From Paenibacillus_E violae (lineage in GTDB: Bacteria > Bacillota > Bacilli > Paenibacillales > NBRC-103111): a stretch of 64,000 bases of DNA. Location of the stretch: NCBI RefSeq assembly GCF_032461945.1, contig NZ_JAWCUD010000011.1, forward strand, positions 186,001-250,000, given 5' to 3'. Shown one piece after another: positions 1 to 10,800 of the stretch. Under the pieces are notes generated by a model that was not told the origin of the DNA, did not search any database, and saw only the letters and a program-made list of their open reading frames with translations. Both the position numbers and the translations under genes were made by a program. Position 1 is the stretch's first letter. The number at the start of each line of letters is the position of its first letter.

Positions 1-1
1 C

Positions 2-883
2 GAAAATATTCGATTAGCCCTAACTGTCAATGACGTTAAGGAGGCAAGACTGCTTGCCGCATTTGCCAAAGAACGACTGGCAGAAGCGAACGCCTTATTG
101 GCTAAAGGGAAAACGGACGAGGCGAGTCTAACTCTACAGAAGTCGTTGGAAATTCAGCAGAATGCGATTCAAAAAACCGAACGGGCTTCCGGATTTTCGG
201 CAGTTGAAACGTCTGCACCCGCTGCAACTGCGACACCATCGGTGAATGCTGAAGCAGCGACTTCAACAACACAAATCGCAGCTAATCCGGCCAGTGAGCA
301 GATAATGGAATCTGAGCAAACGGAAACCGAAGATGTGAACGTTTCTGAAAAGGAAGTAAAAAATTCTGAGCAGGTACTGAAGGTAAAAACCGATTTGCAG
401 CACAACATTCTAGCTTTGGCCTCAGCATTGGAAAAAGTAGGAAATCCCAAAGCCCAATCATCTCTAATGAAAAATATAGAAAAGTCGTTTGCCCACTTGG
501 ATAAAAAACTGTCCAAAATCGAAAAGAAAACGCAACAGGTGAAGAAGAATGATGACGTTACAGCTAAGGCAGAGCAGCAACCGGCTCCTTCAGTTGTTCC
601 ATCACCACTTCAAACAACAGTTCCATCAGAAACTCCATCATCGGTTCCAACACCAGTTCAATCACCAGTAGTATCACAAGTTATTAAAGAGTCTGTCTCA
701 GTCCAAGTAAAACAAAAAGACTCGGTTGAGGAAAAAGCAGATCATACACAAAAGAGTAAAGATAGGCAGGATCTGGATAAATCCGATCAAGCAAAAGAAA
801 AAAGAAACAATAGCCAACATGGCAGCAGCGAGAAAGAGAACGGCAAAAGGCACGATAAAAATAAGGGTAATAACCAAGAATAA
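2..883 (+). CDS. DUF5667-like protein, 3' part only
   Basis: The reading frame is open from the first bases of the window, so the true start lies upstream. The first visible residues (about 1-65) are a charged helical region with the pattern RLALTVNDVKEARLLAAFAKE, then RLAEANALLAKGK, which resembles the end of DUF5667 domains. A long low-complexity linker rich in Ala, Thr, Pro, Ser and Val follows, including Pro/Ser repeats at about 580-690 nt. The C-terminal tail is very hydrophilic and rich in Lys, Asp and Glu. A TTG at 98 could start a shorter product, but the conserved pattern continues upstream of it. Such proteins are usually exported, but no signal peptide is visible in this fragment. 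Function unknown. Confidence 0.75.
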   Translation, partial: ENIRLALTVNDVKEARLLAAFAKERLAEANALLAKGKTDEASLTLQKSLEIQQNAIQKTERASGFSAVETSAPAATATPSVNAEAATSTTQIAANPASEQIMESEQTETEDVNVSEKEVKNSEQVLKVKTDLQHNILALASALEKVGNPKAQSSLMKNIEKSFAHLDKKLSKIEKKTQQVKKNDDVTAKAEQQPAPSVVPSPLQTTVPSETPSSVPTPVQSPVVSQVIKESVSVQVKQKDSVEEKADHTQKSKDRQDLDKSDQAKEKRNNSQHGSSEKENGKRHDKNKGNNQE

Positions 884-1045
884 TACCACTGCTCGCTTTA
901 AACGAATCACATGCAAAAAACAGTGTTTAACTTTTTCGAAGTTATACGCTGTTCTTACTTTTACTGAAAAACTTAGTAGAGTCCATGATCGCTACTGCTC
1001 AGGGATAGATGCAACAGCGAACGATATATCAGCATATAAAGACAA

Positions 1046-1074
1046 AACCACTCCTTCCAATGGAGTGGTTCTTT
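1046..1074 (+). terminator. Hairpin terminator after the DUF5667-like gene
   Basis: A perfect 9-bp stem (AACCACTCC with GGAGTGGTT) closes a 7-base loop and is followed by a short T-rich stretch. It lies 160 bases after the stop of the plus-strand gene. Confidence 0.6.
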
Positions 1075-1076
1075 GG

Positions 1077-1753
1077 ATAGAACTTGTCTTTTATCGTACT
1101 TTTTCTTTTCTCCGCAAAAAATTAAAGTTATGCTCCCGTTTAACATTTTCATCCGATTTGATTTTTTCGAAATTATTCATAGTACTTATCCAGAAGGAGA
1201 TTAGAAAAATTAAAGAATGAATAATGAAATCATATGTGTGATGTCAATCTTTAGCGTTGTAAAAATCAAGTTTTTCAAAAATAGGTTCTAAAATAAACGC
1301 ACCTACATACCACTTCTCACTGTGGGTATCGATCGGTTTCCTATAATCTTATTAATACGAGTAACGCGTCTACCACCAAGCTATAATGCCCGTTAATTTA
1401 ATCAGTTGGAATATACTCCTCCCTGCCTTCCGTCGGGAATGGGGATGCCGTAACCAGATTTATTTCGGTCCTTGGGTCCGATATTATGACCAGCCGTGTA
1501 GTCTTCCGCTTTGTTCATGAAATCCCGGTTTATTGGGACGATCCTTTCGTCCAGTTTGCTTACGGTGCTGTTCGGCAAAAATATCACCACCACGAATTCG
1601 TACAGCATGGCATGGGTATGCGCCGTTCTAGGTGTTTTCAAAAATTTTGACTCTGCGGCGGCTGCCAGATTGAAAAAGAGACTGCCAGAGGGTGGAACGG
1701 GCTGAGTTTGGGGACACAACAGGCAATACAGGCACCACGTGCGATTTACCATA
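1077..1753. other. Intergenic stretch without a recognised gene
   Basis: This stretch separates the DUF5667-like gene from ger operon 1. Minus-strand positions 1402-1752 are open for 116 codons, but I recognise no domain and see no convincing ribosome site, and a plus-strand frame is open over the same bases. It may be the remnant of a lost gene. Confidence 0.3.
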
Positions 1754-2875
1754 TTATCCCGCTTTATAAGTTCCCGAATGCTCTAGGAACAAATGGATAT
1801 TCACCTTCAATGCAGGTTTGACTTCTGGTGAACGGTAAATTTCACGCCATTGTCGAAGATCATATTTATACATTTCCTTCCCTAAATTCAGCAAATCAGT
1901 GTTGGATTTTTTACCCAGTTGAAAAGTTTCCATGATCTCATTGCGTATCATTTTGTCTGCAGCCGCCCTCAGCTCTTCTTTGGAGAATTGACCATTCCCC
2001 ATTTCCATACTGGCTTTTATTTTTAAGTCCAGAATATATTGAAGCTGTCCTTTCGCATAAGTCCACTTTACGCTCCGATGACTACTTCTCACCATACACG
2101 CCGCTTGAAATTGCGGTCCATTTACCTGCAGCAGGACCTCATCTGAAGGTTTGTTCATCCAACGAATTCCTTCGACATCGGAAAGCAGAAATTTCTTTTT
2201 ATACTTTTTTTGATAAAAAGCATAGAGTCCATCGATATAGGCTACGGGCATCGGTTTTTCTTTTGTCTCCCACTTGTTATTTAACGATAGAGAGGGAATA
2301 AACGCCGTTTCCCCGGGCTCTCTGTAGGCCTTAAGGAATTGTCTCACGGAAACTGGCCGAGTTCGTGCTACTTTGGCGGCAGCTGGTTTAGGATTGTGGA
2401 TGACGGTCAGCTCAGGCGAGAGCCCAAGTAGAGCATCTGAACCAAACAATGGCGTGATGGGCTCTTCGGTCCCAAATAACCAGACAGTATAACGAAGCTC
2501 CCGATAACGATATAACGCTTCCAGGATGTCCTCTACATCTTGCTCAATCGCGCGGCTGGTTAAGACCAGAGCTGAAGCCTGGCCTAAATATAACTGCTGC
2601 TGGGATGTCATTTGATTTAAATTTTGAAAAGCAACAAACGGGTTACTACCGGATGCTGTACCTATCCATGTGCTCTCTCCAGCATTTTTTCCCGTCCCAC
2701 GCTTGGCAACGTTACCGAAATTAATAATTTGGGAAGATACGAGATATTGTCCATCTTTATAATCAACGCCAATTGCAGCTACGAACACGGTATCTTGAAG
2801 CTCTCTTCGATCCCAACAACCGGTTAGGAACAGGCTGCAGCTTAGAATCAATACAACGACACGTCCGAAGTTCAA
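1754..2875 (-). CDS. Spore germinant receptor C subunit, Ger(x)C lipoprotein (operon 1)
   Basis: This is the lipoprotein subunit of a GerA-type nutrient receptor in the spore inner membrane. The N-terminus has a hydrophobic segment and a lipobox LFLTGC with Cys20, followed by WDRREL, the typical mature start of Ger(x)C proteins. The length of 373 residues is normal for the family. The start is a TTG that overlaps the stop of the upstream A-subunit gene (TTGA) and follows a GGAG ribosome site, so the two genes are probably translationally coupled. It is last in the B-A-C operon. The nutrient recognised cannot be read from the sequence. Confidence 0.92.
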   Translation of the reverse strand: MNFGRVVVLILSCSLFLTGCWDRRELQDTVFVAAIGVDYKDGQYLVSSQIINFGNVAKRGTGKNAGESTWIGTASGSNPFVAFQNLNQMTSQQQLYLGQASALVLTSRAIEQDVEDILEALYRYRELRYTVWLFGTEEPITPLFGSDALLGLSPELTVIHNPKPAAAKVARTRPVSVRQFLKAYREPGETAFIPSLSLNNKWETKEKPMPVAYIDGLYAFYQKKYKKKFLLSDVEGIRWMNKPSDEVLLQVNGPQFQAACMVRSSHRSVKWTYAKGQLQYILDLKIKASMEMGNGQFSKEELRAAADKMIRNEIMETFQLGKKSNTDLLNLGKEMYKYDLRQWREIYRSPEVKPALKVNIHLFLEHSGTYKAG

Positions 2876-4350
2876 GAAGCTTCATCTCCTTGTCGTTTGG
2901 CATCTTTTGGTTGCAGAAAACCTGGTCTCTTTTTCATTAGAGATAGTGGTTTTCGCACTAAAGCAGGTATCAAGTCCTTCCAAAGCGGTGGAGACATTGG
3001 AGTCAAGTAAGGGATGCCGAAGGATTCCAAACCGGACATATAAAAAACAATGCAGATAACGGAAAGGATAAACCCAAATATGCCAAAAAAGCAGGACATG
3101 AGAAGAACATAAAATCTAAAAATGGTTGCAGTCCCATTTAAATTTTGGTTGATCAGCATAAACGATGCCACGGTAGATATCGATACGACCACGATCATGA
3201 TTGGCGAGGTAATACCGGCTTTTACAGACATGTCACCAATGATCAGTCCGCCGACAACGGCAACCGTCTGACCGACCGATTTGGGCAAACGAATGCCTGC
3301 TTCCCGGAACACTTCAAAAATAGTAACCACTAGAAACGCTTCGAGTGTGGATGGCATAGGAAGACCAGCCCTGTTTATTTTTGCTGAAGCCAGCAGGGAG
3401 AAAGGGATCTGGTCGATATTGAAGGCGGATAATGCGACCCAGAAGCCCGGCAATAGTGTACCTATAATAAATCCAAGTATTCTAAGGAGTCTTTCAAGGG
3501 TAACAAATTGAAAAGGTAAATAGAGATCCTCCGGTGTTTTGAGAATCTCGGTAAACGTGACTGGAGCAATTATGGCGTTAGGGGAGCCATCAGCTAAAAA
3601 AACAAACCGACCGACCATTAAGCTTTCAGTCACATAATCCGGACGCCCGATATAATCGATTAACGGAAATAAAGAAATCGAACTATCAGCAAGCATGACC
3701 TCCAATTGGCTGCTATTATGCAGCACATCCACGTCAATTTTACAGAGACGTTCTTTGGCTTCTTGGATCAAATCGGAATTTGCAATATCATTTACATACA
3801 ATAATGCCACCTTGGTTTGACTTCTTCTGCCGACAGTGAAATATTCAACACACAATGTGGCTGATTTAATTCTGCGTCGAACCAAGGCGACGTTGGTTGT
3901 CAAGTCTTCGGTAAAACCGTCACGCGGCCCTTTTACTGAGACCTCTGATGCGGATTCCTCAGGATTGCGTTTCGGAGCATCGGCGATTTCCAGAGAATAA
4001 AAGGTTTGTGATTTTTCTAAATATATAATTAAGGTTCCAGTAAAAACATCAGCTGTCAGCGTATCAACGTTGTCATTCCTATTCAGCTTTTTCAATCGTA
4101 AAGGACCGAAGCACTCGAGAGATTGTTCGTCCGGATGAAGCTCTATCATGGCCTCCAAATGAAGCAGGACATAATTATTGATTTGCTTGGAATCGGCTAT
4201 GCCGATGCAGTAGATTAAAATCACGCTATGCGTTGAATGACGAAAATTCATAAATACGTTATCGATTTGAACATCTTGGCTGTTTTTGAACAGCTGCCTG
4301 ATGGAGTGCTCTTCTAAAGAACCGATGGTGATCTTGTCTGACTGCAGCAT
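2872..4350 (-). CDS. Spore germinant receptor A subunit, GerA family (operon 1)
   Basis: This is the A subunit of a GerA-type germinant receptor. The N-terminal soluble part (about residues 1-290) carries the family motif KGPRDGFTEDLTTNVALVRR, and the C-terminal half has several membrane segments with the motif FREAGIRLPKSVGQTVAVVG. The length of 492 residues fits the family. The ATG at 4350 is preceded by AAAGGTGG at 7 bases. It lies 20 bases after the B-subunit gene and overlaps the C-subunit start. The assembled A-B-C receptor would sense nutrients and trigger release of dipicolinic acid and cations. Confidence 0.93.
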   Translation of the reverse strand: MLQSDKITIGSLEEHSIRQLFKNSQDVQIDNVFMNFRHSTHSVILIYCIGIADSKQINNYVLLHLEAMIELHPDEQSLECFGPLRLKKLNRNDNVDTLTADVFTGTLIIYLEKSQTFYSLEIADAPKRNPEESASEVSVKGPRDGFTEDLTTNVALVRRRIKSATLCVEYFTVGRRSQTKVALLYVNDIANSDLIQEAKERLCKIDVDVLHNSSQLEVMLADSSISLFPLIDYIGRPDYVTESLMVGRFVFLADGSPNAIIAPVTFTEILKTPEDLYLPFQFVTLERLLRILGFIIGTLLPGFWVALSAFNIDQIPFSLLASAKINRAGLPMPSTLEAFLVVTIFEVFREAGIRLPKSVGQTVAVVGGLIIGDMSVKAGITSPIMIVVVSISTVASFMLINQNLNGTATIFRFYVLLMSCFFGIFGFILSVICIVFYMSGLESFGIPYLTPMSPPLWKDLIPALVRKPLSLMKKRPGFLQPKDAKRQGDEAS

Positions 4351-4370
4351 AGTTGTACCACCTTTTTAGA

Positions 4371-5453
4371 CTATGTTGTTACGTTCTTTTGCCTCCATAG
4401 AGCGATAAGCCCGAGCAGGATCACGACGATCAGCAAATGGAATAGTAGTACCGCTGGAAAATACCAATGCCGTAAAAATAACAAAAATTCATAATCGCTG
4501 ATATGTAGTAGGTTAGCCAATATGAATCCTGCACCAATCAATGAAGCGGCTAATGCTCGAGTACGCCGCTTATACAAATTCGCAAGATCGAGGATTAGAC
4601 AAATGCCAAGTGAAATTCGAACGGATGCTCCGGTGACCCACTGATAAATAGACAAATAATCCATATGTTCGATAAAATGTCCAATACGTAGAAGCCGCCA
4701 TTCTTCAAAAGAAGGATATCGTTGTTTGGCAGCCTCCAGAGGACCAAACTCACTGATCGAGCCTAGAGTCGGGCCAAAAGCCAGGCAGGCTAACATCAGA
4801 GCAAGTAAAAAATAATAAAAAAATGATTTTTTTGAAGCTTGCTGATTTAGAAATATGATGATGACCAACTCCGACAATCCGCCTCCTACATAAATCAGCC
4901 CTTTCAGAATAGGACTCCAACCGTTTTCAAGGACGGGAAAGATACTGGAGTAATCCTTATTCGGAATGTTCGCAAAGGAAATGTAGAAACCGAGCAAAGA
5001 TACGGTCGGCAAAAAAATGCCACATGCAATCATAATCATGCGTATACCAAAAATGCTGACAATCGAGGATAAACCACATAAGAATAAGGCGATAACAAGC
5101 ACGGGGGTATGTGGTAAATAGGAGACATGCGTCCACATGACCGTATCTTTAACCGCTACGAAGACGAAAAAAATAAAATATACGATCCATGAACTCCGAA
5201 AAAGAAGGGACGGTATGAAGCCATAGTTGATCTTGATCCAGTCTTGAATGTTACCTCCGCTCGTTTTTTTACAGATGTAGTAAACCGGAATCATGAATAA
5301 GCAGATGGGTACAGTCAATATTACGATGCTGATCCAAGCGTCCCTTTGTACCGTTTCCAATAATAATGGGACCATTTGAACGTGATTCATTAGACCGACA
5401 GACATCATTAAAGTCATCATGACGAGCGCAAAGGGCAAATTCTTTTGAATCAT
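4371..5453 (-). CDS. Spore germinant receptor B subunit, GerAB/YndE family (operon 1)
   Basis: This is a polytopic membrane protein of about ten hydrophobic segments from the amino-acid-permease-related GerAB family, which forms the ligand-sensing subunit of ger receptors. The frame stays open upstream to 5531, but the ATG at 5453 has an AAAGGGGG ribosome site 8 bases ahead and gives the normal 360-residue protein with a hydrophobic N-terminus. I therefore choose that start. It is first in the B-A-C operon, an order that differs from ger operon 2 in this window. Confidence 0.92.
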   Translation of the reverse strand: MIQKNLPFALVMMTLMMSVGLMNHVQMVPLLLETVQRDAWISIVILTVPICLFMIPVYYICKKTSGGNIQDWIKINYGFIPSLLFRSSWIVYFIFFVFVAVKDTVMWTHVSYLPHTPVLVIALFLCGLSSIVSIFGIRMIMIACGIFLPTVSLLGFYISFANIPNKDYSSIFPVLENGWSPILKGLIYVGGGLSELVIIIFLNQQASKKSFFYYFLLALMLACLAFGPTLGSISEFGPLEAAKQRYPSFEEWRLLRIGHFIEHMDYLSIYQWVTGASVRISLGICLILDLANLYKRRTRALAASLIGAGFILANLLHISDYEFLLFLRHWYFPAVLLFHLLIVVILLGLIALWRQKNVTT

Positions 5454-5863
5454 GTATGAATCCCCCTTTGAGATGAAAAGATTTTGGTTTATATATGGTT
5501 TACCTATTTCAGGAAAAATATCCCGTATCACTATGTAATCAATAACAAGGAATGCAATGGATGGTACCCCAAAGGTTACCTTGGGACACTAATGGAGTAG
5601 TAAAGTACAAATTCAACTAACCTCGTTACTTGAATGATTAAAATATGAGCTGCCCGAGGCAACTCCTCACTATCGTTCGCCGTAATGAACACACTAGCTG
5701 GCCATCGAATCATATCAATAATGATTTGTTGTAATTATTGATGTCTGCAATTCGTTAGCCATTTTCTCAGGCTAATACCCCTGTCCAATTTCAGTATTGC
5801 GTTCGGAATATGATTTCGAATGGAGGAAAATACTAATCAAAAATTAATTAGGGAGTTTATACC
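5454..5863. other. Divergent intergenic region between ger operon 1 and the DUF3231 gene
   Basis: This region must hold two divergent promoters. A weak hairpin (CCCAAAGG with CCTTGGG) lies near 5570-5585. I could not assign a forespore sigma-G promoter with confidence. Confidence 0.35.
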
Positions 5864-6598
5864 ATGGAATTAATTAAACCCATAAAGCTTGGTTCAACTA
5901 AATCGAATATCAGTGAAAAACTAACATCAGCCGAAATGGGTAAACTTTGGGCAACATATATGGGAAACAGCATGTCAAAATGTATATTAAGCTATTACCT
6001 TCAACACGTTGAAGACGGAGAGATCAAAACTTTATTAGAGAATGCATTAAATTTATGCGTAGAGTTCATAAAAACAACGAAAGATATTTTTAATAAAGAA
6101 AACTTTCCAATTCCTAATGGTTTTTCCGAAGAAGACGTTAACCTTGGTGCTCCTCGTTTGTTTGAAGATATATACTATGTTCATTACTTGAAATATGTAT
6201 GTAAAGCAGGAATGAGTATTTATAACGTAGCCGTACCACTTGTTTATAGGATGGATGTAAAGAATTTTTTTATTTATTGTATGGATTCCACCATGGCTTT
6301 GATGGGACAAATCAATGATATATTAATGAATAAAGGATTAATCAGTAAACCACCTATTATTCCAGCTCCAGATAAAGTTGAATTTGTTAATCAAGGTTTT
6401 TTAAATGGTTTTTTGGGACATGTACGTCCTTTACACGCATTAGAAATTGCCCATTTATATGATAATATTGAAAACAATGCAACAAGCAAAGCATTAATCA
6501 TGGCATTTAGCCAAGTAGTAAAATCGGAAAAAATTCGAAAATTGTTTATAGAAGGACGAGGCCCATTCCCCTTCCAAAACATCAAGAACGCCCTTTAA
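5864..6598 (+). CDS. DUF3231 family protein, shortened at the C-terminus
   Basis: DUF3231 proteins of spore-forming bacilli are normally about 330 residues, made of two related helical, ferritin-like halves; their role is unknown. The N-terminal half is clear (MGNSMSKCILSYYLQHVED, then the 'FSEEDVNLGAPRLFEDIYYV' pattern). The second half starts at about residue 165 but stops looking like the family after FIEGRG (about 6563), and the frame ends 11 codons later. The ATG at 5864 has a GGGAG site 8 bases ahead. The early end looks like a rearrangement junction, because the following 100 bases read better as a fragment on the other strand. It may be non-functional. Confidence 0.7.
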   Translation: MELIKPIKLGSTKSNISEKLTSAEMGKLWATYMGNSMSKCILSYYLQHVEDGEIKTLLENALNLCVEFIKTTKDIFNKENFPIPNGFSEEDVNLGAPRLFEDIYYVHYLKYVCKAGMSIYNVAVPLVYRMDVKNFFIYCMDSTMALMGQINDILMNKGLISKPPIIPAPDKVEFVNQGFLNGFLGHVRPLHALEIAHLYDNIENNATSKALIMAFSQVVKSEKIRKLFIEGRGPFPFQNIKNAL

Positions 6599-6731
6599 TT
6601 CGCCTTCTCTTGCAGCTTCTCGAAACATAGTTGTATTCATCAGGCCCACAATGTCAAATTGAAGAAGGGTATCTAGAACTGTATATTACCAACAACACCA
6701 AGTCTATTGCGAAAAATATCCCAGACAGCTT

Positions 6732-7748
6732 TCATCTAAATCCTGCTAATAACCTCTTGAGTACAACTGCCGCTTCTGCTCTACTTGCATGTTCCTGCGG
6801 GAAAAACTCTTGCTCTGTTCTACCATTCATTAATCCGGAACTGACAGCAAGATCAACAAACTTTTTCGCCCACTCGCTGATTTTGCTCTCATCACTGAAT
6901 TGGATCGCTGTACCAGCCGATATATTTTCAACTTTAGTTCCCGTTGCTTGTGCTTTCGCCCTTATGAGCATCGCCGACATTTCCTCCCGAGTAATGTACT
7001 TCTCCGGTGCAAACTCACGATCAGCAACACCATTAATAAGTCCTGCTGTTTACGCCCTATTCACCGCCGCTTCATACCAAGAGCCTGCCGCAACGTCTGT
7101 GAAGGGATTTTGATTTGCGCTTTCCTTCAGGTCTAAGGCTCTTGAGATTAAAGTTGCAAACTGTGCTCTTGTTACAATCGTATCTGGTGAGAAATGATCG
7201 TCATCCATGCCTTCCACAATATTTTTACTAACCATCATCATAATATCCGACTTGGCCCAATGGCCGACAAGATCACTGAAGATTTTCGCAAAGCTGGCTG
7301 AATTATTTAGTGCAATAGATTGGCTTTTCAGATTGTGATCCACGATTTTTATCGATGTCCAAATAATATTCGAAGCCCCTGCCTTCTTGGCTTTAAAAAG
7401 AATCGTTCCAATGTCGAGATTCCCATTATCGCCATCCACTTTTCCAATCTTTGTATGTGCAAATGTCACTTCATTATTCTTCACAATCGGAGAAACAGAG
7501 AAACCTTCAAACTTTGTCTCCGCTTTAACGACGTCAAGCTTGCTTGCATCAAAGGAGATCTTCGCTTCATAAGCATATAAGTCCTGAATATTTTCCCCTT
7601 GTAAAGTAACGGTAAATTCGCTCGTTGATTCGTCATCTGAGGTTTTCATTACAAACTGGGAGGCTTCTTCCGCATAAGCAGGAGCTTTAAAGGTTAAGGA
7701 ACAGCATAAATTGCAGGCTAATGCCGCTAGAATTACTCTACGTTTCAA
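6732..7748 (-). pseudogene. Secreted cohesin-SLH anchor protein interrupted by an in-frame stop
   Basis: Read through a single TAA codon at 7050-7052, this is one continuous frame of 338 residues plus stop. It has a signal peptide (about 1-26), a cohesin-type beta domain (about 30-150, with FTVTLQGENIQDLYAYEAKI), and three SLH modules (FSDLVGHWAK, then FTDVAAGSWYEAAVNRA, and FSDESKISEWAKKFVDLAV). The stop falls inside SLH2, with GLINGVADREFAP continuing in the same frame directly after it. SLH triplets bind pyruvylated secondary cell-wall polymer, so the shortened 232-residue product should be secreted but not anchored. The start is TTG at 7748, preceded by AAAGGA. It lies just downstream of a dockerin-bearing rhamnosidase on the same strand, which suggests it was that enzyme's wall anchor. 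A sequencing error or stop suppression is possible. Confidence 0.85.
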
Positions 7749-7805
7749 CTTGAATCATCCTTTCTACAATTGCTTGCTCGATAATGCATCGTTTGATTTA
7801 TGCGT

Positions 7806-7846
7806 ACTTAAAAGCGGCCGCAAGTACATATAGCCTTGCAGCCGCT
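7806..7846 (-). terminator. Terminator after the first rhamnosidase
   Basis: A 12-bp stem with one wobble position (AGCGGCTGCAAG with CTTGCGGCCGCT on the minus strand) is followed by TTTT. It separates the rhamnosidase from the cohesin-SLH gene. Confidence 0.75.
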
Positions 7847-7873
7847 CCTTCATTATTGCATTTTGCTTTACAA

Positions 7874-10800
7874 TTAACCGATAATCAGTCTTGCCAATGC
7901 GGCCAAGTCTTCGATGTCGATAACTCCATCGTTATTGAGATCCGCTTTTTTGTACAGATTCCAATTCGGATACGTGGATTTTTTGCCATAGTAAGAAGCC
8001 ATTACAGCTAAATCTCCAATACTGATTCTATCATCCCCGTTCGTATCTCCCGGAGTCGAAATAATGATAGATGAAGTAAATGCTTGAAGCCCGCTGGTTA
8101 ATTCGGCTGTCGCTTGTTCCAACTGCTGCTGGGTAACAGAAGCATCATTGACAACGGATTGAGCTTTGTCGATAGCTGCCTGTAGTGTAGCTCTGGATCC
8201 GACTGGATATTGGCCTGTGTGGGTACCTTCAACAGCTGCATCGTGCTTTGCTTGAGCGTCTGCAATAAGAGCAATAAGTTCCTCTTTATGGATTGAAGCC
8301 GCGATTTGCACACTATATGAGGTACCAGTAATATTCTTTTCAGCGCCATTTCCATTGGCAAAAATTACGTCAGACAGTGTTACAGTTGCTGCCGTGGATG
8401 ACGATTTTGCTCTCATGTGAAACGCCAGTAAATCACCATTGACAGTATGATCTCCTCCGACCAGTGCGGATAAGATTCTTACTTTACCTGAATTTTTTGT
8501 TACATCTGATATGGCCGCAATTTCCAGATTAGTAAACAATGAATCAACGGATAGGAATTCCATTTGTGCCGGGTCATACGTTAAGGTTAAATCTTGTGCG
8601 TATACGTTATCCGTCACGCCTGACAATCCATAAGCAATATCAAATGCCTGACCAGAAGTAACGACAGACGGGCCGGTTAACATAGTTTGTGCTTCAACAT
8701 TATAGATTTCTGTTTCTGCTAATTGGAATCTATAAAAGACATCATCGTGAGGCTTGGGTCCAAATTGAGTGACTACTACTCTCACATACCTTGCGTTTTC
8801 AGTTGCAAAATAATATCTTTGAGGCTCGCTGGCTTCAAACGTTGTCTGTCCTCTGATTTGTTTCACCGTTTTGTATTCACCGTTATCTGACTTCACCTGG
8901 ATATCAAAATTTGTTGGGAAGGATGCAATCTGCCCATCCGGTGTCCTTGAATCCGTTCTCGGGTATAATACGAGATTGTTGAATGGTTTTGCGCTGCCTA
9001 AATCAATTTCAACCCATATTGGATTATTGGTCACGTCATTTGAGACAAATCCATCGCTGGAATATTTTAGATCCAAATTTCCATCTGTCAAATTAGAGAT
9101 ATTCCAAGTCGGAGCAACTGTTATTGTATTATTGCTGCTCGCTTTTTTCCCTAAAGCCAAATTAGTCCCATTCGTTACAAAAATGAAATTGGACGATGAA
9201 ACTGTGATACCCTCATACGTTACATCAACAGTTATTTTAACATTACCAAAACCTACAGCTTTCACCTTACCTGCTGCATCTACAGTTGCCACGTTTGCAT
9301 TACTACTTTTATAAGCAGTCTGAGCTTTAGCCAGATCTATCGCAACTCCATTTTCTTTTTTCGCGGTTACGTTCAGTTGAGTCGTCTGGCCGACTATCAT
9401 TTTCGCCTGATCACTGTTTAAGCTGACAGAACTCAGCGGACTTCCTGTAATCGTCAAAAGAGAAGTGAATGAATAGCTCCCGGATCCTACTTCATAAACG
9501 GCTTTTCCGTTATCCATCTTTACATAACGGATTCCTGCTACTTCCTCTATACTTTTCCCGCCTTCTTTGACTGTATGCTGATCATTAGTCGGCACATACA
9601 CAGTTGCTGTGGTATTCGCGGGAATCGTCACATCCAATGAGAAATTGTTCCCATCTACCTTCCAACCACTAGTGATTTTACCGTAGAACGAGTCATATTC
9701 CGCATTCACGTGTTGGAATTCGCCACCTACTGTCGGTTGGATGATCGTATGTTTGAATCCTGGTTGATCTGGATCCGCTTCAATACCTGCTGCGTAACGG
9801 AACATCCACTCGCCTACTGAGCCTAACGAATAATGATTAAACGAGTTCATACCCACATCTCCGAAACCGCCCTCTTTGGTGTAGGAGTTCCAACGTTCCC
9901 AGATGGTAGTCGCACCGTTTTTAATTTCATAGCCCCACGAAGGGAATGTGTCGTTGGTCAGTAAGTGATAAGCAACATCAGAGTATCCCGCCTTCGTAAG
10001 CACAGGCAGTAAATAACCTACACCTACAAATCCTGTCGACAAGTGATAGTCCCTGCCTTTAATAAGATCTACGAGATATTTGGCACTAAGAGGTTGTTTA
10101 TCCTCAGGAAGTAAATTCATTTGAAGAGCCAGCACGTAGCCTGTTTGCGTATTTCCTTTAATGTGGCCGTCTTTGTCGACAAATGCTTGATTGAATGCTG
10201 TCTTAATATCATTAAAGAGAGAATCGTACTTTTGCGCATCCACTTCGTTGCCAATGACTTTCGCCATTTTTGACATTAGCATTGTACTGTAAGCAAAATA
10301 AGCCGTGTTTAAAACATCTTTTGGCGTTTCATCTTCAATGTTCAACCAATCGCCAAAACCGCTATCTGGACGAATCAAGCTGTTGCTGTTCGTCTTAAGG
10401 TAATCGATCCATTTGACCATGGCTGCATAGTTATCCTCAATGATACGTTTGTCATTATAGGTTAAGTAAACCGTCCATGGAACAATAACTCCGACATCCC
10501 CCCAAGCGTTATTACCTTCTCCGAAGATAGAAACATGAGGTGCTACATCAGGGAAGGCGCCATTAGCATTTTGACCAGACACCACATCACGCATATATTT
10601 CTCGAAAAATGTCATCGTATTCATGTTATAGCTTGCAGTACGAGAGAAAATCTGCGCGTCTCCCGTCCATCCCATTCTTTCATCGCGCTGCGGACAATCT
10701 GTAGGAATGCTTAGGAAATTACCTCTTTGTCCCCAAACAATGTTACTGTATATCTGATTCACCATACTGTTTGAAGTTTCAAATGTTGCCGACGGCTCCA

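Noticed and set aside
726..1220. Plus-strand 164-codon frame
   Set aside because: It overlaps the end of the DUF5667-like gene in another frame, runs across the terminator hairpin and has no family features.
1402..1752. Minus-strand 116-codon frame downstream of ger operon 1
   Set aside because: No recognised domain, no convincing ribosome site, and a competing open frame on the other strand. Noted only as an unassigned stretch.
6631..7136. Plus-strand open frames (160 and 78 codons)
   Set aside because: They are antisense to the SLH modules of the anchor gene and have no ribosome site or domain.
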